In this document: positions 8,511 to 16,789 of the stretch, in pieces | How the letters are laid out: every line of letters starts with the position of its first letter | Numbering within the stretch: position 1 is the stretch's first letter | NCBI GenBank assembly: GCA_022820835.1 | Contig: JAJEET010000084.1 | Location: forward strand, 1-64,000 | Direction: 5' to 3' | DNA: 64,000 nucleotides | Source: Candidatus Poribacteria bacterium | Lineage (GTDB): Bacteria; Poribacteria; WGA-4E; WGA-3G | Notes under the pieces: model-generated | The model's input: the letters and a program-made list of their open reading frames with translations, nothing else | Database searches by the model: none | What the model was told of the DNA's origin: nothing | Translations under genes and position numbers: made by a program

Positions 8511-9014
8511 GTGTATACATTGGCATCAGCGGAAAAGATTGTAAATGAATTAAAAAGGCATCAGATTACGCATGCTATAGGGGTTCCTGATAACGGCAGT
8601 GCGCGGGTTTATGAACTTTTACGGTCGGAACCAGGAATTGAAGTTATTACGGTAACCCGTGAAGGTGAGGCTTTCGCGATTGCTTCTGGTTTGTATATTG
8701 GTGGCAAGAAGCCGGTGATTATCATTCAAAACACAGGTTTTCTTGAATCTGGCGATGCGTTCCGGGGCACGGTTGTCAACATGCGGGTTCCGGTTGTTGT
8801 ATTCATTGGGTATCGTGGATACCACAATCGAGACGGAGGCGGACAATGGGTTGATTCAGTGGCAAGTTTTCTGGAACCGACGCTCAAGGCGTGGGAGCTG
8901 CCTTATGAGATGTTGGAGACAGACAACGACATCCGATGTATCCGTGCGGCATTTGAGAAGGCAAAAGAGACTTCATTGCCAGCAGCGGTTCTATTGATTG
9001 GACACGCGACATAG
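8511..9014 (+). CDS. ThDP-binding decarboxylase alpha-type subunit (ComD-like)
   Basis: A 167-residue single-domain protein resembling the N-terminal PYR domain of thiamine-diphosphate enzymes, closest in layout to sulfopyruvate/phosphonopyruvate decarboxylase alpha subunits. Landmarks: ITHAIGVPDNGSARVYELL, TREGEAFAIASGLYIGGKKP (containing the ThDP-activating Glu), IIIQNTGFLESGD, and PVVVFIGYRGYHNRDGGGQW. Such enzymes need a second PP domain (ComE-like) to hold the diphosphate. None is encoded nearby, so the partner must be elsewhere or the subunit is orphaned. GTG 8511 is annotated; TTG 8520 with AGGTG six bases upstream is an alternative start. Substrate is not assignable. Confidence 0.75.
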   Translation: MYTLASAEKIVNELKRHQITHAIGVPDNGSARVYELLRSEPGIEVITVTREGEAFAIASGLYIGGKKPVIIIQNTGFLESGDAFRGTVVNMRVPVVVFIGYRGYHNRDGGGQWVDSVASFLEPTLKAWELPYEMLETDNDIRCIRAAFEKAKETSLPAAVLLIGHAT

Positions 9015-9203
9015 TTCGGATTGCACGAGGTTGATACCGCGAAAATCGGCGGCGGACTTTACCGATACGCGTTATTGCTGCGCGAATGCTTGTGTTACAT
9101 GCGGAAATGCCTATATTTTTCTGCTATTTTAGGGAAAATTGTATTAAAATGCCCTCTTATGTGAATTTTTCTACGAATTTTCGCTTTTTTTTAAACATTT
9201 TGC

Positions 9204-9233
9204 TTGACAAATCGTTTTAACATGATGTATCAT
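9204..9233 (+). promoter_or_regulatory. Sigma-70 promoter of the sigma factor gene
   Basis: A consensus TTGACA at 9204-9209, an 18-base spacer and TATCAT at 9228-9233. The upstream interval 9015-9203 also contains a hairpin at 9038-9071 (CGCG and ATCGG arms) that could end transcription of the preceding gene, although no U-tract follows it. Confidence 0.7.
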
Positions 9234-9281
9234 TAAAAGTTGTATTATTTCTATTACATTCCGCAAAAGGAGAGGAGAACG

Positions 9282-10268
9282 ATGGAAGCCGAATTTCTCG
9301 GTGAAACGACAAATATTGATAGTGTTGATTCTTATATGGATGCAGCATATCCAGAAGAAACAGAACCGCCAGACAGTTACAGCGGGAGTGATCAGAGTGC
9401 ATTAACGAGTTGGCTCCGGAGTGTAGCAGGTCACCGCCTGTTAACCCGAGAGGAAGAAGTTGAGTTAGCAAAACGAATTGAAGCTGGTGAAACAGAGGAC
9501 GGTTATACAGCGGATGCAGAACAGGCAAGGGATCAACTTGTAGAAGCGAATTTACGACTCGTTATTTCAATCGCTGTAAGGTATCAAGGACATAACGTCC
9601 CACTCGAAGATCTGATTCAAGAAGGTAATATCGGACTCATTAAAGCAGCGAGTAAGTTTGATTATAAGAAGGGCTTTAAATTTAGTACTTATGCGATTTG
9701 GTGGATTAAACAGGCAATTATGCGTACGCTTGACAATTTCTCCCGCTCAATTCGACTCCCTTCTTACGTAGTTGCGAAGATGAACAAGTTTGACGCTGTG
9801 TACGCGGCATTATGTCAGGAGCTGCAACGTGAACCTCGGCGCGAAGAAATCGCTGAGGCTTTAGACCTATCCGTAACACAGGTTGAAGAAATTTTGACGT
9901 TCAACGCCGATGCCATTTCGATGGATTTACAACTCAGTGATGAACGCTCCGCCGCAACATTAGGTGATTTGATTGAGGACCCCGCGACAAACGGTGAAGA
10001 AAGTCCTATCGCAGAAATGATTAACGAGGATCTGATCGCCCAATTTCTTAAAAGGCTGCCGGAACGAGAGCAAAAGGTGCTGAAGATGCGCTTCGGTCTC
10101 GAAGACGGTGAACGCAAGACGCTCCGCGAAATTGGTGTTGCCCTGAAAGTTACACGCGAACGCGTGCGACAACTCGAGATAGAGGCAATCAAGCGGTTAC
10201 GCGTATTGTACGACGAAATGGGAGAGTTTCAGTCAGATCAGTCTTGGGCAGGTAAAACTGCTGCTTAA
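9282..10268 (+). CDS. RNA polymerase sigma factor, SigA/RpoD type
   Basis: From ATG 9282 (GGAGAGGAG ribosome site; an upstream TTG at 9240 is rejected) the product is 328 residues. Region 1.2 reads LTSWLRSVAGHRLLTREEEVELAKRIE. Region 2 contains ARDQLVEANLRLVISIAVRYQG, PLEDLIQEGNIGLIKAASKFD, and the -10 recognition helix FSTYAIWWIKQAIMRTL. Region 3 and region 4 (LPEREQKVLKMRFGL, TLREIGVALKVTRERVRQLE) complete it. It lacks the long non-conserved N-terminus of proteobacterial RpoD. The linker SIRLPSYVVAKMNK differs from the RIPVHM of primary sigmas, so it may be the housekeeping or a group 2 factor. Its promoter fits self-transcription. Confidence 0.9.
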   Translation: MEAEFLGETTNIDSVDSYMDAAYPEETEPPDSYSGSDQSALTSWLRSVAGHRLLTREEEVELAKRIEAGETEDGYTADAEQARDQLVEANLRLVISIAVRYQGHNVPLEDLIQEGNIGLIKAASKFDYKKGFKFSTYAIWWIKQAIMRTLDNFSRSIRLPSYVVAKMNKFDAVYAALCQELQREPRREEIAEALDLSVTQVEEILTFNADAISMDLQLSDERSAATLGDLIEDPATNGEESPIAEMINEDLIAQFLKRLPEREQKVLKMRFGLEDGERKTLREIGVALKVTRERVRQLEIEAIKRLRVLYDEMGEFQSDQSWAGKTAA

Positions 10269-10290
10269 TTCTCACTCACGGAAGGCAACT

Positions 10291-10905
10291 ATGAAGAATT
10301 TCTTGAAGAAGCTCACCGGCAATGAAGAACCTTTGCTGTCAGTCACAGAAGCTGCAGAAGAGAAAATTCACGCAGTGATTGAAGCTGAAGAAGTTGAAGT
10401 CGAAGGACTCCGCATTAGTATCCAAGGCAAAACTGCTACTGCGTTCCAATACAGTCTCGGTTTAGCGACCGAAGCAGAAACGGATGACATTGTTGTTGAA
10501 TGTGAGAATTTTAATGTGCTTGTCGATGCCAAAAGCGCGCCCGATCTCAAAGGCGCAATTATTGATTATGTTGATGACCTGAATGCAAGTGGTTTTAATA
10601 TTGAGAACCCGAACGCACCGACATGGGATGACCCGAAGGCGCAGAAGATTCAGGAACTTATTGATGAACGGATTAACCCCGCAGTCGCCGCACATGGTGG
10701 ACAGATAGAACTGCTGAACGTTGATGACGATTCTATTTACATTCACATGGGGGGCGGATGTCAAGGGTGTGGCATGGCGAATGTCACTCTCAAACACGGC
10801 ATCGAAGCGATGATTCAAGAGGCCTTTCCTGAAATTAAGCACGTGATTGATACGACGGATCACGCTTCAGGAACGAACCCGTATTATTCGCCAAGCAAAG
10901 GGTAA
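10291..10905 (+). CDS. nfuA: NfuA-type Fe-S cluster carrier
   Basis: A 204-residue protein with the NfuA layout: an N-terminal degenerate A-type (IscA-like) domain (LLSVTEAAEEKIHAVIEAEE to about residue 110) without the A-type cysteines, and a C-terminal NifU domain. The latter has INPAVAAHGGQIELLNVDD and the cluster-binding CxxC in GGGCQGCGMA (about residues 154-163). NfuA binds a [4Fe-4S] cluster on a dimer and delivers it to apoproteins, especially under oxidative or iron stress. It lies 22 bases after the sigma factor gene with its own GGAAGG ribosome site, so the two are probably cotranscribed. A strong terminator follows. Confidence 0.92.
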   Translation: MKNFLKKLTGNEEPLLSVTEAAEEKIHAVIEAEEVEVEGLRISIQGKTATAFQYSLGLATEAETDDIVVECENFNVLVDAKSAPDLKGAIIDYVDDLNASGFNIENPNAPTWDDPKAQKIQELIDERINPAVAAHGGQIELLNVDDDSIYIHMGGGCQGCGMANVTLKHGIEAMIQEAFPEIKHVIDTTDHASGTNPYYSPSKG

Positions 10906-10916
10906 TGATAATACAG

Positions 10917-10950
10917 AAAAACGGGCGGGTGTTTCACCCGCCCGTTTTTG
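10917..10950. terminator. Bidirectional intrinsic terminator
   Basis: An 11-bp GC-rich stem (ACGGGCGGGTG / CACCCGCCCGT, 10921-10945) with a TTT loop, followed by a T-run and preceded by an A-run. It sits between the convergent nfuA and GHMP genes and can stop both. Confidence 0.9.
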
Positions 10951-10952
10951 TT

Positions 10953-11921
10953 TTAACCCGATACGATACTTGCGCCGACGTTGTTCGCATGCGTGATAAA
11001 GCAGTTTCCTCCGTTTGGAAGCGTTTTTAGGAAAGCGTCGGTCTCTTGTTTGAGCCTATCAACATCGTCGGTTATCGCGCAAATCGCAGGTCCCCAACTA
11101 CTAACCCCCGCACCGAATGCCCGAGTGTCGCGCAGAAAGTCAAGGGTTGATTGAAGCTCCGCACCCTGTGCGTCAATCTCTACCCGTTTCCATCCAAATG
11201 TCTGAATGTTGTTTAATGCTTTACCAAAGTTGTGCATGTCGTCTTCGATTAAGGCGGGGAGTATCTGTAGTAACAGAATATGTGAAAGTTTCTGTGCGAC
11301 CCATTCTGGTTGTGGACACAAGGTGCGAAAGAGTTCAATTTCCTTATTGCCGTATATTCTCGTACAATTCGGCATGACGATGAGCAGCGGTAACTCAGGA
11401 AACGGGTAGCGGAATAAAATCGGAGGCGGCAAAATATTGCCGACAGCAGAAGAGGGTAAGAATGACGCTTTCTCTTCCGGGTATCGATGTCCACCGTCCA
11501 CGATGAACCCACCCGTATTGAACGCCGCAACACCAATACCAGAAGTGCCGCCGCGCCCGACAGCCTGCGCGAGTTCTTGAACATTTAACCCAAACTGATA
11601 TAATAGATTGACCGCCTGTGCGATACCGAGTGCCAGTTGTGTTCCAGACCCGAATCCGCTATGCATTGGGATTTCAGATTCAAATTTTATTTTAATGCCC
11701 GGGAACGGGTAAGCCTGTTGGAACCGTTGGAGAACAGCGATGGCTCGTTCTTGGTAGATAGAAGTCGAAACTTCAATGGCTGTTGATTTTTCGGCGATGA
11801 TTTGAAAATTGGGATTAGCAATTGTGAGTCCGAATCCGCCATCAATCCGTCCTAATACCCCATTCAGATCAAGTAAAGAGAAGTGTAACCGGGACGGTGT
11901 TGTGATTTTGACGTGGTGCAT
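10953..11921 (-). CDS. GHMP kinase family protein, beta-RFAP synthase-like
   Basis: A 322-residue protein of the GHMP superfamily. It begins MHHVKITTPSRLHFSLLDLNGVLGRIDGGFGLTIA, the characteristic opening of beta-ribofuranosylaminobenzene 5'-phosphate synthase. The glycine-rich phosphate loop PMHSGFGSGTQLALGIAQA lies at about residues 85-103, and a C-terminal GAGVSSWGPAICAI motif follows. Beta-RFAP synthase joins p-hydroxybenzoate (or p-aminobenzoate) to PRPP in methanopterin biosynthesis. No other methanopterin gene is visible here, so the exact reaction is uncertain. The gene is last in the minus-strand series headed by the TolC homologue, 60 bases after the S55 gene. Confidence 0.8.
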   Translation of the reverse strand: MHHVKITTPSRLHFSLLDLNGVLGRIDGGFGLTIANPNFQIIAEKSTAIEVSTSIYQERAIAVLQRFQQAYPFPGIKIKFESEIPMHSGFGSGTQLALGIAQAVNLLYQFGLNVQELAQAVGRGGTSGIGVAAFNTGGFIVDGGHRYPEEKASFLPSSAVGNILPPPILFRYPFPELPLLIVMPNCTRIYGNKEIELFRTLCPQPEWVAQKLSHILLLQILPALIEDDMHNFGKALNNIQTFGWKRVEIDAQGAELQSTLDFLRDTRAFGAGVSSWGPAICAITDDVDRLKQETDAFLKTLPNGGNCFITHANNVGASIVSG

Positions 11922-11981
11922 AGTTGTCTCGGAATGCGTCTGTTTTGGATGTGTATTTAGGAAAAAGTCTGAAAAGGGGAA

Positions 11982-13832
11982 TTATGGGGCATTACTATCG
12001 ATAACGAGTTCAAGTGAACGGAGACCGTAGATAACATAGTTCGTTGTGTGCGTGTTACGATGCAAGACAGTCCCGCGTGTGTATCCACTTTCACCGACCT
12101 GTTTTGCGGAATTCATTACAGACATTACAGAGGTTGGCAAACTGGAGAATTCTTCACCTTGAACCGTTAATCCGGGTTCTGTAAGAAAAAGTTCTAAGAT
12201 AATATCTGAATTGGTTTCCTGCTGTTGTAAAAGTTTAACGAGTTGATTGATGTTTTTCTGACGAAAGTTAAGCGGCGCGCGTGAACGTTGTCGCTGTGCG
12301 TCTGTCGTCGCGCTCATTGCGAATAAATTAACAAGTCCGTCAGGTGCATCGTCTGGGATCGTAATTGTGACATTTTGGGTAGTGAGATTTTCGAGGTAGG
12401 GCCGCAGAGTCATCATTATCTCGACTGTTTCGCCAGGACGATAGCGTAGTTTATCAACCTGAAGCCTTTCAATCCATGCGCCGCTCCGTTTATCCTCTAA
12501 TTTCAGGTTAAGTGCTATCTTCTCAAACTCGACTGACGTATACGGATTATTGCTTAACTGTAAAAGTGGATCCCGAAGGACTCTTGCAATGCCGCCTCCG
12601 GTCGATCCTCCTGAAGTATAGACGCTTTTATAGACGAGTTCTCGCGATACGAGTTCTGGTTGTGCTTTTAAAGTGATTGTTGCATCAATCGTCAACGTGT
12701 GGTCGGCTGAGGAAAACGCTAATGCCTGAACGAGTGCTTCTGCCCCGTTCTCAATATGGATTGGCGAAAAACTGCGATGTCGAACGACTTCATAAGACTT
12801 GTGATGCAGTTCTCCATCAACGGTTTCCATATTAAGCGTCACCGGGATGTAAGACGGCTGTCTACCGATGATGCCTGCAATAGCCGCTTGTCTGTCTTGG
12901 ACCAGGGTGCCGATCAGTTGCGTGGGGGACGCGACTTTGAAAGATCTATTGCTCCCCGGCATAATAAAGTGTACGTACCCGCCAGAAATTGCGAGGTTAA
13001 CATTACCTTCGCCGTCTCTTGAGTGCCCGTAAGCGAGGAGTTGATCGCTGTCGATATAGGTAATAGTCCCATAACCAAAGGCGGAATAATCGCCTCGTGC
13101 GTAGGCGACCCCGACGATCTGTCCTTGCTCAATAGGCGATTTTTTAACCGGACTTCCACCGCCTGGTGACTCAAGAGGCATCAGATTAAATTTGTCAAAA
13201 AACGGTTTATAGAACTGCATGGCATCAGAATTGACACCGGACATCGCAATCGGTAATGGGAGCTGTTCTGATAGGTCATCTATCTGAAATTCATCAGTAG
13301 GTTGTCGTGTATATAGAAGGTTGGCGTTTGGAAAGAGAGGCGTGGCAGGGTTAACCCCCGCTGTCACGGTTTCTGTGCCGAAATTAAACAGCTGCGTCCC
13401 TTGATAACTTAGATTCGGCTCCATGCCGAATTCGGTGACTTTCACCATAAACGCAATGGGTGTTATTCCGAAAAGGTTGGCGTGTTCACGCTGGTTTCGA
13501 TAGCTTCGCGAGAGCGCGCCCATGAGTCTGCCGTTAATATACATCGGGCTTCCACTCATTCCACCGGCAGAACCTGTTTTCTTAAAATTGTCGCTCAACC
13601 CTTTTGCCCATACGATATGCAAACCGGGGAAACGGTCGTAGTAGACGCTTACCACTTCAAAATCGAATGCCTCGACAGTTGTTCCAGAGAATACGGTATA
13701 ACCTTTACCTTTCATTCCGGGTTTTACTTCAGAGAGCGGCATGAATTTGGCTGCGTCCCACTTAATCTGTGCATGTGCCTGACAAAGCGTGAAGCAAAAA
13801 GTGATAAAGAAAAGAAGGAACGTTTTTCTCAT
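11982..13832 (-). CDS. SpoIVB/S55-type peptidase-domain protein (copy 1)
   Basis: A 616-residue exported protein with an N-terminal signal peptide (about 1-21, ending QAHAQ). Residues about 30-110 carry the SpoIVB S55 chymotrypsin-like segment: EVKPGMKGKGYTVFSGTTVEAF, then TGSAGGMSGSPMYINGRLMGALS with the expected nucleophile near Ser93. A GQIVGVAYARGDYSAFGYGTITYID segment of the same domain follows after a large insertion. The C-terminal half is beta-rich (LRYRPGETVEIMMTLRPYLENL). SpoIVB cleaves SpoIVFA in sporulation signalling, but nothing here suggests sporulation, so the target is unknown. It lies 14 bases after the ABC ATPase gene. A paralogue at 26379-28262 is very similar. Confidence 0.85.
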   Translation of the reverse strand: MRKTFLLFFITFCFTLCQAHAQIKWDAAKFMPLSEVKPGMKGKGYTVFSGTTVEAFDFEVVSVYYDRFPGLHIVWAKGLSDNFKKTGSAGGMSGSPMYINGRLMGALSRSYRNQREHANLFGITPIAFMVKVTEFGMEPNLSYQGTQLFNFGTETVTAGVNPATPLFPNANLLYTRQPTDEFQIDDLSEQLPLPIAMSGVNSDAMQFYKPFFDKFNLMPLESPGGGSPVKKSPIEQGQIVGVAYARGDYSAFGYGTITYIDSDQLLAYGHSRDGEGNVNLAISGGYVHFIMPGSNRSFKVASPTQLIGTLVQDRQAAIAGIIGRQPSYIPVTLNMETVDGELHHKSYEVVRHRSFSPIHIENGAEALVQALAFSSADHTLTIDATITLKAQPELVSRELVYKSVYTSGGSTGGGIARVLRDPLLQLSNNPYTSVEFEKIALNLKLEDKRSGAWIERLQVDKLRYRPGETVEIMMTLRPYLENLTTQNVTITIPDDAPDGLVNLFAMSATTDAQRQRSRAPLNFRQKNINQLVKLLQQQETNSDIILELFLTEPGLTVQGEEFSSLPTSVMSVMNSAKQVGESGYTRGTVLHRNTHTTNYVIYGLRSLELVIDSNAP

Positions 13833-13846
13833 CTCAGCTCCTCAGG

Positions 13847-14548
13847 TTATTCTCCGTTATCTGGATGTCCGTTTTGTTGCGTATCGCGTTCGATTAAACC
13901 GTCTCGAATGTGGAGGACGCGTTTTGCGTGTTCAGCGACTTCAGGTTCGTGTGTCACCATAATAATCGTATTACCTTCTTCATTCAAACGGTCGAATATT
14001 GCCATAATTTCGGAGCCAGAACGTGTATCTAAGTTTCCTGTCGGTTCATCAGCGAATATCATTGATGGGTTATTGACCAAAGCCCGCGCGATAGCGACGC
14101 GCTGAATTTGTCCACCGGACAACTCTGTGGATTTGTGATCTACACGGTCTGCCAAACCGACGGCTTCCAACGCTTCAAATGCGCGTCGTTTGCGTTCTTT
14201 TCTGCCCATACCGGCGTAAATAAGGGGTAGTTCAACGTTGTTCAGCGCACTGGTCCGAGGTAGCAGGTTAAAGGATTGAAACACAAAGCCGATCTTCTTA
14301 TTCCGAATATCCGCGAGCCGATTGTCGGAAAGTTTGCCGACCTCTTGACCTTCGAGGTAGTATTCACCTGACGTTGGTGTTGCGAGACATCCGAGAATAT
14401 CCATCATGGTCGATTTACCGGAACCGGACGGTCCCATAATCGCGAGGAATTCTCCTGCTGTTATACTAAATGACACACCTCGAAGTGCGTGTACCTGGAC
14501 ATCGCCCATTTCGTAGACCTTCGTCAAATCTTTTACATCTATTAACAC
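13847..14548 (-). CDS. ABC transporter ATPase, LolD/MacB class
   Basis: A 233-residue nucleotide-binding subunit. Walker A is [14 protein letters not shown] (about 39-52), the Q-loop lies in [20 protein letters not shown], the signature is [15 protein letters not shown], Walker B is [13 protein letters not shown], and the switch His is in MVTHEPEVA. The length and the [20 protein letters not shown] region are typical of MacB/LolD-type ATPases, which drive mechanotransmission rather than classical substrate import. The expected FtsX-like permease gene is not adjacent. Upstream are an adaptor and an outer-membrane channel gene, with an inverted-repeat element between. A permease elsewhere in the genome is inferred. 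Confidence 0.93.
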   Translation of the reverse strand: MLIDVKDLTKVYEMGDVQVHALRGVSFSITAGEFLAIMGPSGSGKSTMMDILGCLATPTSGEYYLEGQEVGKLSDNRLADIRNKKIGFVFQSFNLLPRTSALNNVELPLIYAGMGRKERKRRAFEALEAVGLADRVDHKSTELSGGQIQRVAIARALVNNPSMIFADEPTGNLDTRSGSEIMAIFDRLNEEGNTIIMVTHEPEVAEHAKRVLHIRDGLIERDTQQNGHPDNGE

Positions 14549-14608
14549 GGCATTGCCTCCTTAGATGAATAGGTTTTACGTATTTTTTGAACCCTTAGAA
14601 ACATTGAG

Positions 14609-14756
14609 GGCGGGGTTACATGAATTTTAAGAAAATAAATCGGTAATAAACGGGCAATGAATTGCCCTACTACAAACGGGCAGGCTCGTAGTCGTGCGAT
14701 TCATCGCACGTTCCGAGATTACCGAATTAATAAATGAATCTTCATCAAACCCCGCC
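14609..14756. repeat. 148-base element with 39-bp imperfect terminal inverted repeats
   Basis: The left arm 14609-14647 starts GGCGGGGTT and ends ATCGGTAAT. The right arm 14718-14756 is its imperfect reverse complement. Inside are two perfect hairpins, GGGCAATGAATTGCCC (14652-14667) and CGTGCGATTCATCGCACG (14693-14710). There is no coding frame. It lies between the MacA-like and ATPase genes, where a permease gene would normally be expected. Confidence 0.65.
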
Positions 14757-14819
14757 TGCAAGGGGTGTAACTCCTGATAAATATAAAAACAGATGGAAAG
14801 ACAGGCATTATCAGACCTC

Positions 14820-16787
14820 TTACTTGTCGTCTCCGTCTTTCCCTGTTTGTCCTTTCGTTAATTCTTGCATAGAGGGCACAAAAACGCGATCGCCTTCTTT
14901 CAAACCGCCTGTGATTTGGAAGTGTGTGTTATTGCGCTGCCCGATTGTAATATGGGTTTTAACGCCCTTTTGTTCTTTGTTTTTACTGGATTCACCGGTG
15001 TCTAACATGACAAAGTACTGTCGTTCACTACTCACTTTTGCCTCTATATCAGTGAGTCTATTCTGTTCGGAGATAACGATGCTGATTTCTGTGGGACCTG
15101 TGCGCAGACCTTTCTGTTGGCCTTCGAGCAGTATTTCGAGGTTCTCCCGGTCTTTTTCTGGATAAATGTTACCGACGCGTCCTGCAAATTCTTTCCCGAC
15201 GAGGTTCCGTATTTTGAGTTCCTGTCCTACCTGAAATTGGGCAAGATCTGCTGAACTTATATTCGCTTTAACAGTGAAAATCTCTGGACTTAGCACAGAT
15301 GGAATCGGTATCTGCAGGATATCTGAGGCTTCAAATACAATAATATCAACATCTGCGGACATTCCGGGCAGCAATTCGGGTGGTGAGCCGATGACCTCCA
15401 CATCTACCTCAAAGGTAATGACGGAGCTCTGATTTCCGGGACCGCGCTGTGTTGCGCTCGGTGAAATCTCGCTCACCCGCCCCGGGAAAACGCGACCGGG
15501 ATAGCTATCAACGGTGATTTCGGCGCGTTGGTCGACCTTTATTTTTCCAATTTCTACCTGATTAATTTGCGTCCTCACAATCATTTGATCGAGATCAGCA
15601 ATCCGCATGATCGCTTCGCCCCGTGAAAATGAAGAACGCCCGGACGTGATAATTTCCCCTTCTTCTACAATCAGGCGCGTGATCGTCCCTGCCATAGGTG
15701 CGGTGACAGTCGTCCATTCGTAGCGTTCTTCCTGAGATTTGAGCTGACTTTCGGCTTGCAGGAGACTCGCTTTCGCACTCACCTCTGAATGTATCGTCAA
15801 CTCCTTTTCTTCTTCTGTTGTCTCTTCGATCTGCTGTAATCGGGTTTGTGCATCTTCAAGTTCCGCTTCGTATTGCTTGCGCTGTTCTTTTAGGGACTGT
15901 TTAAGCGTCTCAACGTTCTTTTTATTGAGTTCAAGCGTCGATTCACGGTTATCTATCGCTTTATTCCGAGTGTTAAGGTTCTCTTCTTGGGATTTGATGG
16001 TTTCCTTTTGTGATTCTACCTCTTTAAGAGCCGTATCGTACTGTGACTTAGCGACAATAAGTTGTCTTTGAGAATCTTCCAATGCCTGTTTTGAAATGAG
16101 CTGCTTATCATAAAGTTCCTTGTTACGCTCATGCTCGGATTCTGTTGTTTCATAAGAGATTTTGGCGGATTCAACGGATGATTCTGCGCGTTCAAGGGTT
16201 AACTTTGCTTGTCCCAATGCAATTTCTGCTTGCGTCAACGCGATATTATCCTGATCAAGTGAGTTTTTGGTCGTTGCGACCAACGTTTCAGCCTCTGTGA
16301 TGCGTTGTTGTGTGTTTGCAATGAACGAATTGAGGGTTGCTTGTGCCTTTAAGACAGAATTTTGCGATTGTGCGAGACTACTCTCCTGCTGTTTTTCAGT
16401 AATTTTAATCCGAAGTTGTGCGCGCTTAAGTTCTGCCTGTCGCGCGTTGAGGTTTGCCTCCGCCTGCTTTTTTTCCTCCAGAATTTGTTTTTCATCAATG
16501 CGAAGGAGGGGTTGGTCCATCTCAACCTTTTGCCCCTCAACAACGTGAATTTTAACGATCTCGCCTTCCACATTTGATCGAACGTCTACCTCTATAAAGG
16601 AGCGTAGGTTACCAGACTCACGAACGCGAACAAGGAATTCGCCGCGTCGGACGACTTCCTGTTTGACTTCGGATTCTTCCTTTTTTCCGCCGAAACTGAA
16701 ATTCATACGGGTAGCACCGATTGCGCCGAGTGCAATAACGACAACGGCAACTCCCCCGATGATGAACCGTTTTTTACGATCTTTCAT
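14820..16787 (-). CDS. MacA/HlyD-family periplasmic adaptor protein
   Basis: A 655-residue inner-membrane-anchored adaptor, longer than typical MacA (about 370). An N-terminal membrane segment (about 8-27) is followed by a lipoyl/barrel-sandwich half-motif (RRGEFLVRVRESGNLRSFIEVDVRSNVEGEIVKIHVVEGQKV). A very long alpha-helical coiled coil follows (about 95-345, rich in QAEANL, SLAQSQ and TLKQSLKEQ patterns). The second lipoyl half WTTVTAPMAGTITRLIVEEGE and beta-barrel domains (MIVRTQINQVEIGKIKVDQRAEITVDSYPG) complete it. It would bridge an inner-membrane transporter to the TolC-like channel encoded 2 bases upstream. The extended coiled coil suggests a longer periplasmic hairpin than MacA. Confidence 0.88.
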   Translation of the reverse strand: MKDRKKRFIIGGVAVVVIALGAIGATRMNFSFGGKKEESEVKQEVVRRGEFLVRVRESGNLRSFIEVDVRSNVEGEIVKIHVVEGQKVEMDQPLLRIDEKQILEEKKQAEANLNARQAELKRAQLRIKITEKQQESSLAQSQNSVLKAQATLNSFIANTQQRITEAETLVATTKNSLDQDNIALTQAEIALGQAKLTLERAESSVESAKISYETTESEHERNKELYDKQLISKQALEDSQRQLIVAKSQYDTALKEVESQKETIKSQEENLNTRNKAIDNRESTLELNKKNVETLKQSLKEQRKQYEAELEDAQTRLQQIEETTEEEKELTIHSEVSAKASLLQAESQLKSQEERYEWTTVTAPMAGTITRLIVEEGEIITSGRSSFSRGEAIMRIADLDQMIVRTQINQVEIGKIKVDQRAEITVDSYPGRVFPGRVSEISPSATQRGPGNQSSVITFEVDVEVIGSPPELLPGMSADVDIIVFEASDILQIPIPSVLSPEIFTVKANISSADLAQFQVGQELKIRNLVGKEFAGRVGNIYPEKDRENLEILLEGQQKGLRTGPTEISIVISEQNRLTDIEAKVSSERQYFVMLDTGESSKNKEQKGVKTHITIGQRNNTHFQITGGLKEGDRVFVPSMQELTKGQTGKDGDDK

Positions 16788-16789
16788 GG

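Noticed and set aside
9240..9281. TTG start 14 codons before the sigma factor ATG
   Set aside because: The strong ribosome site GGAGAGGAG lies directly before ATG 9282 and inside the extension.
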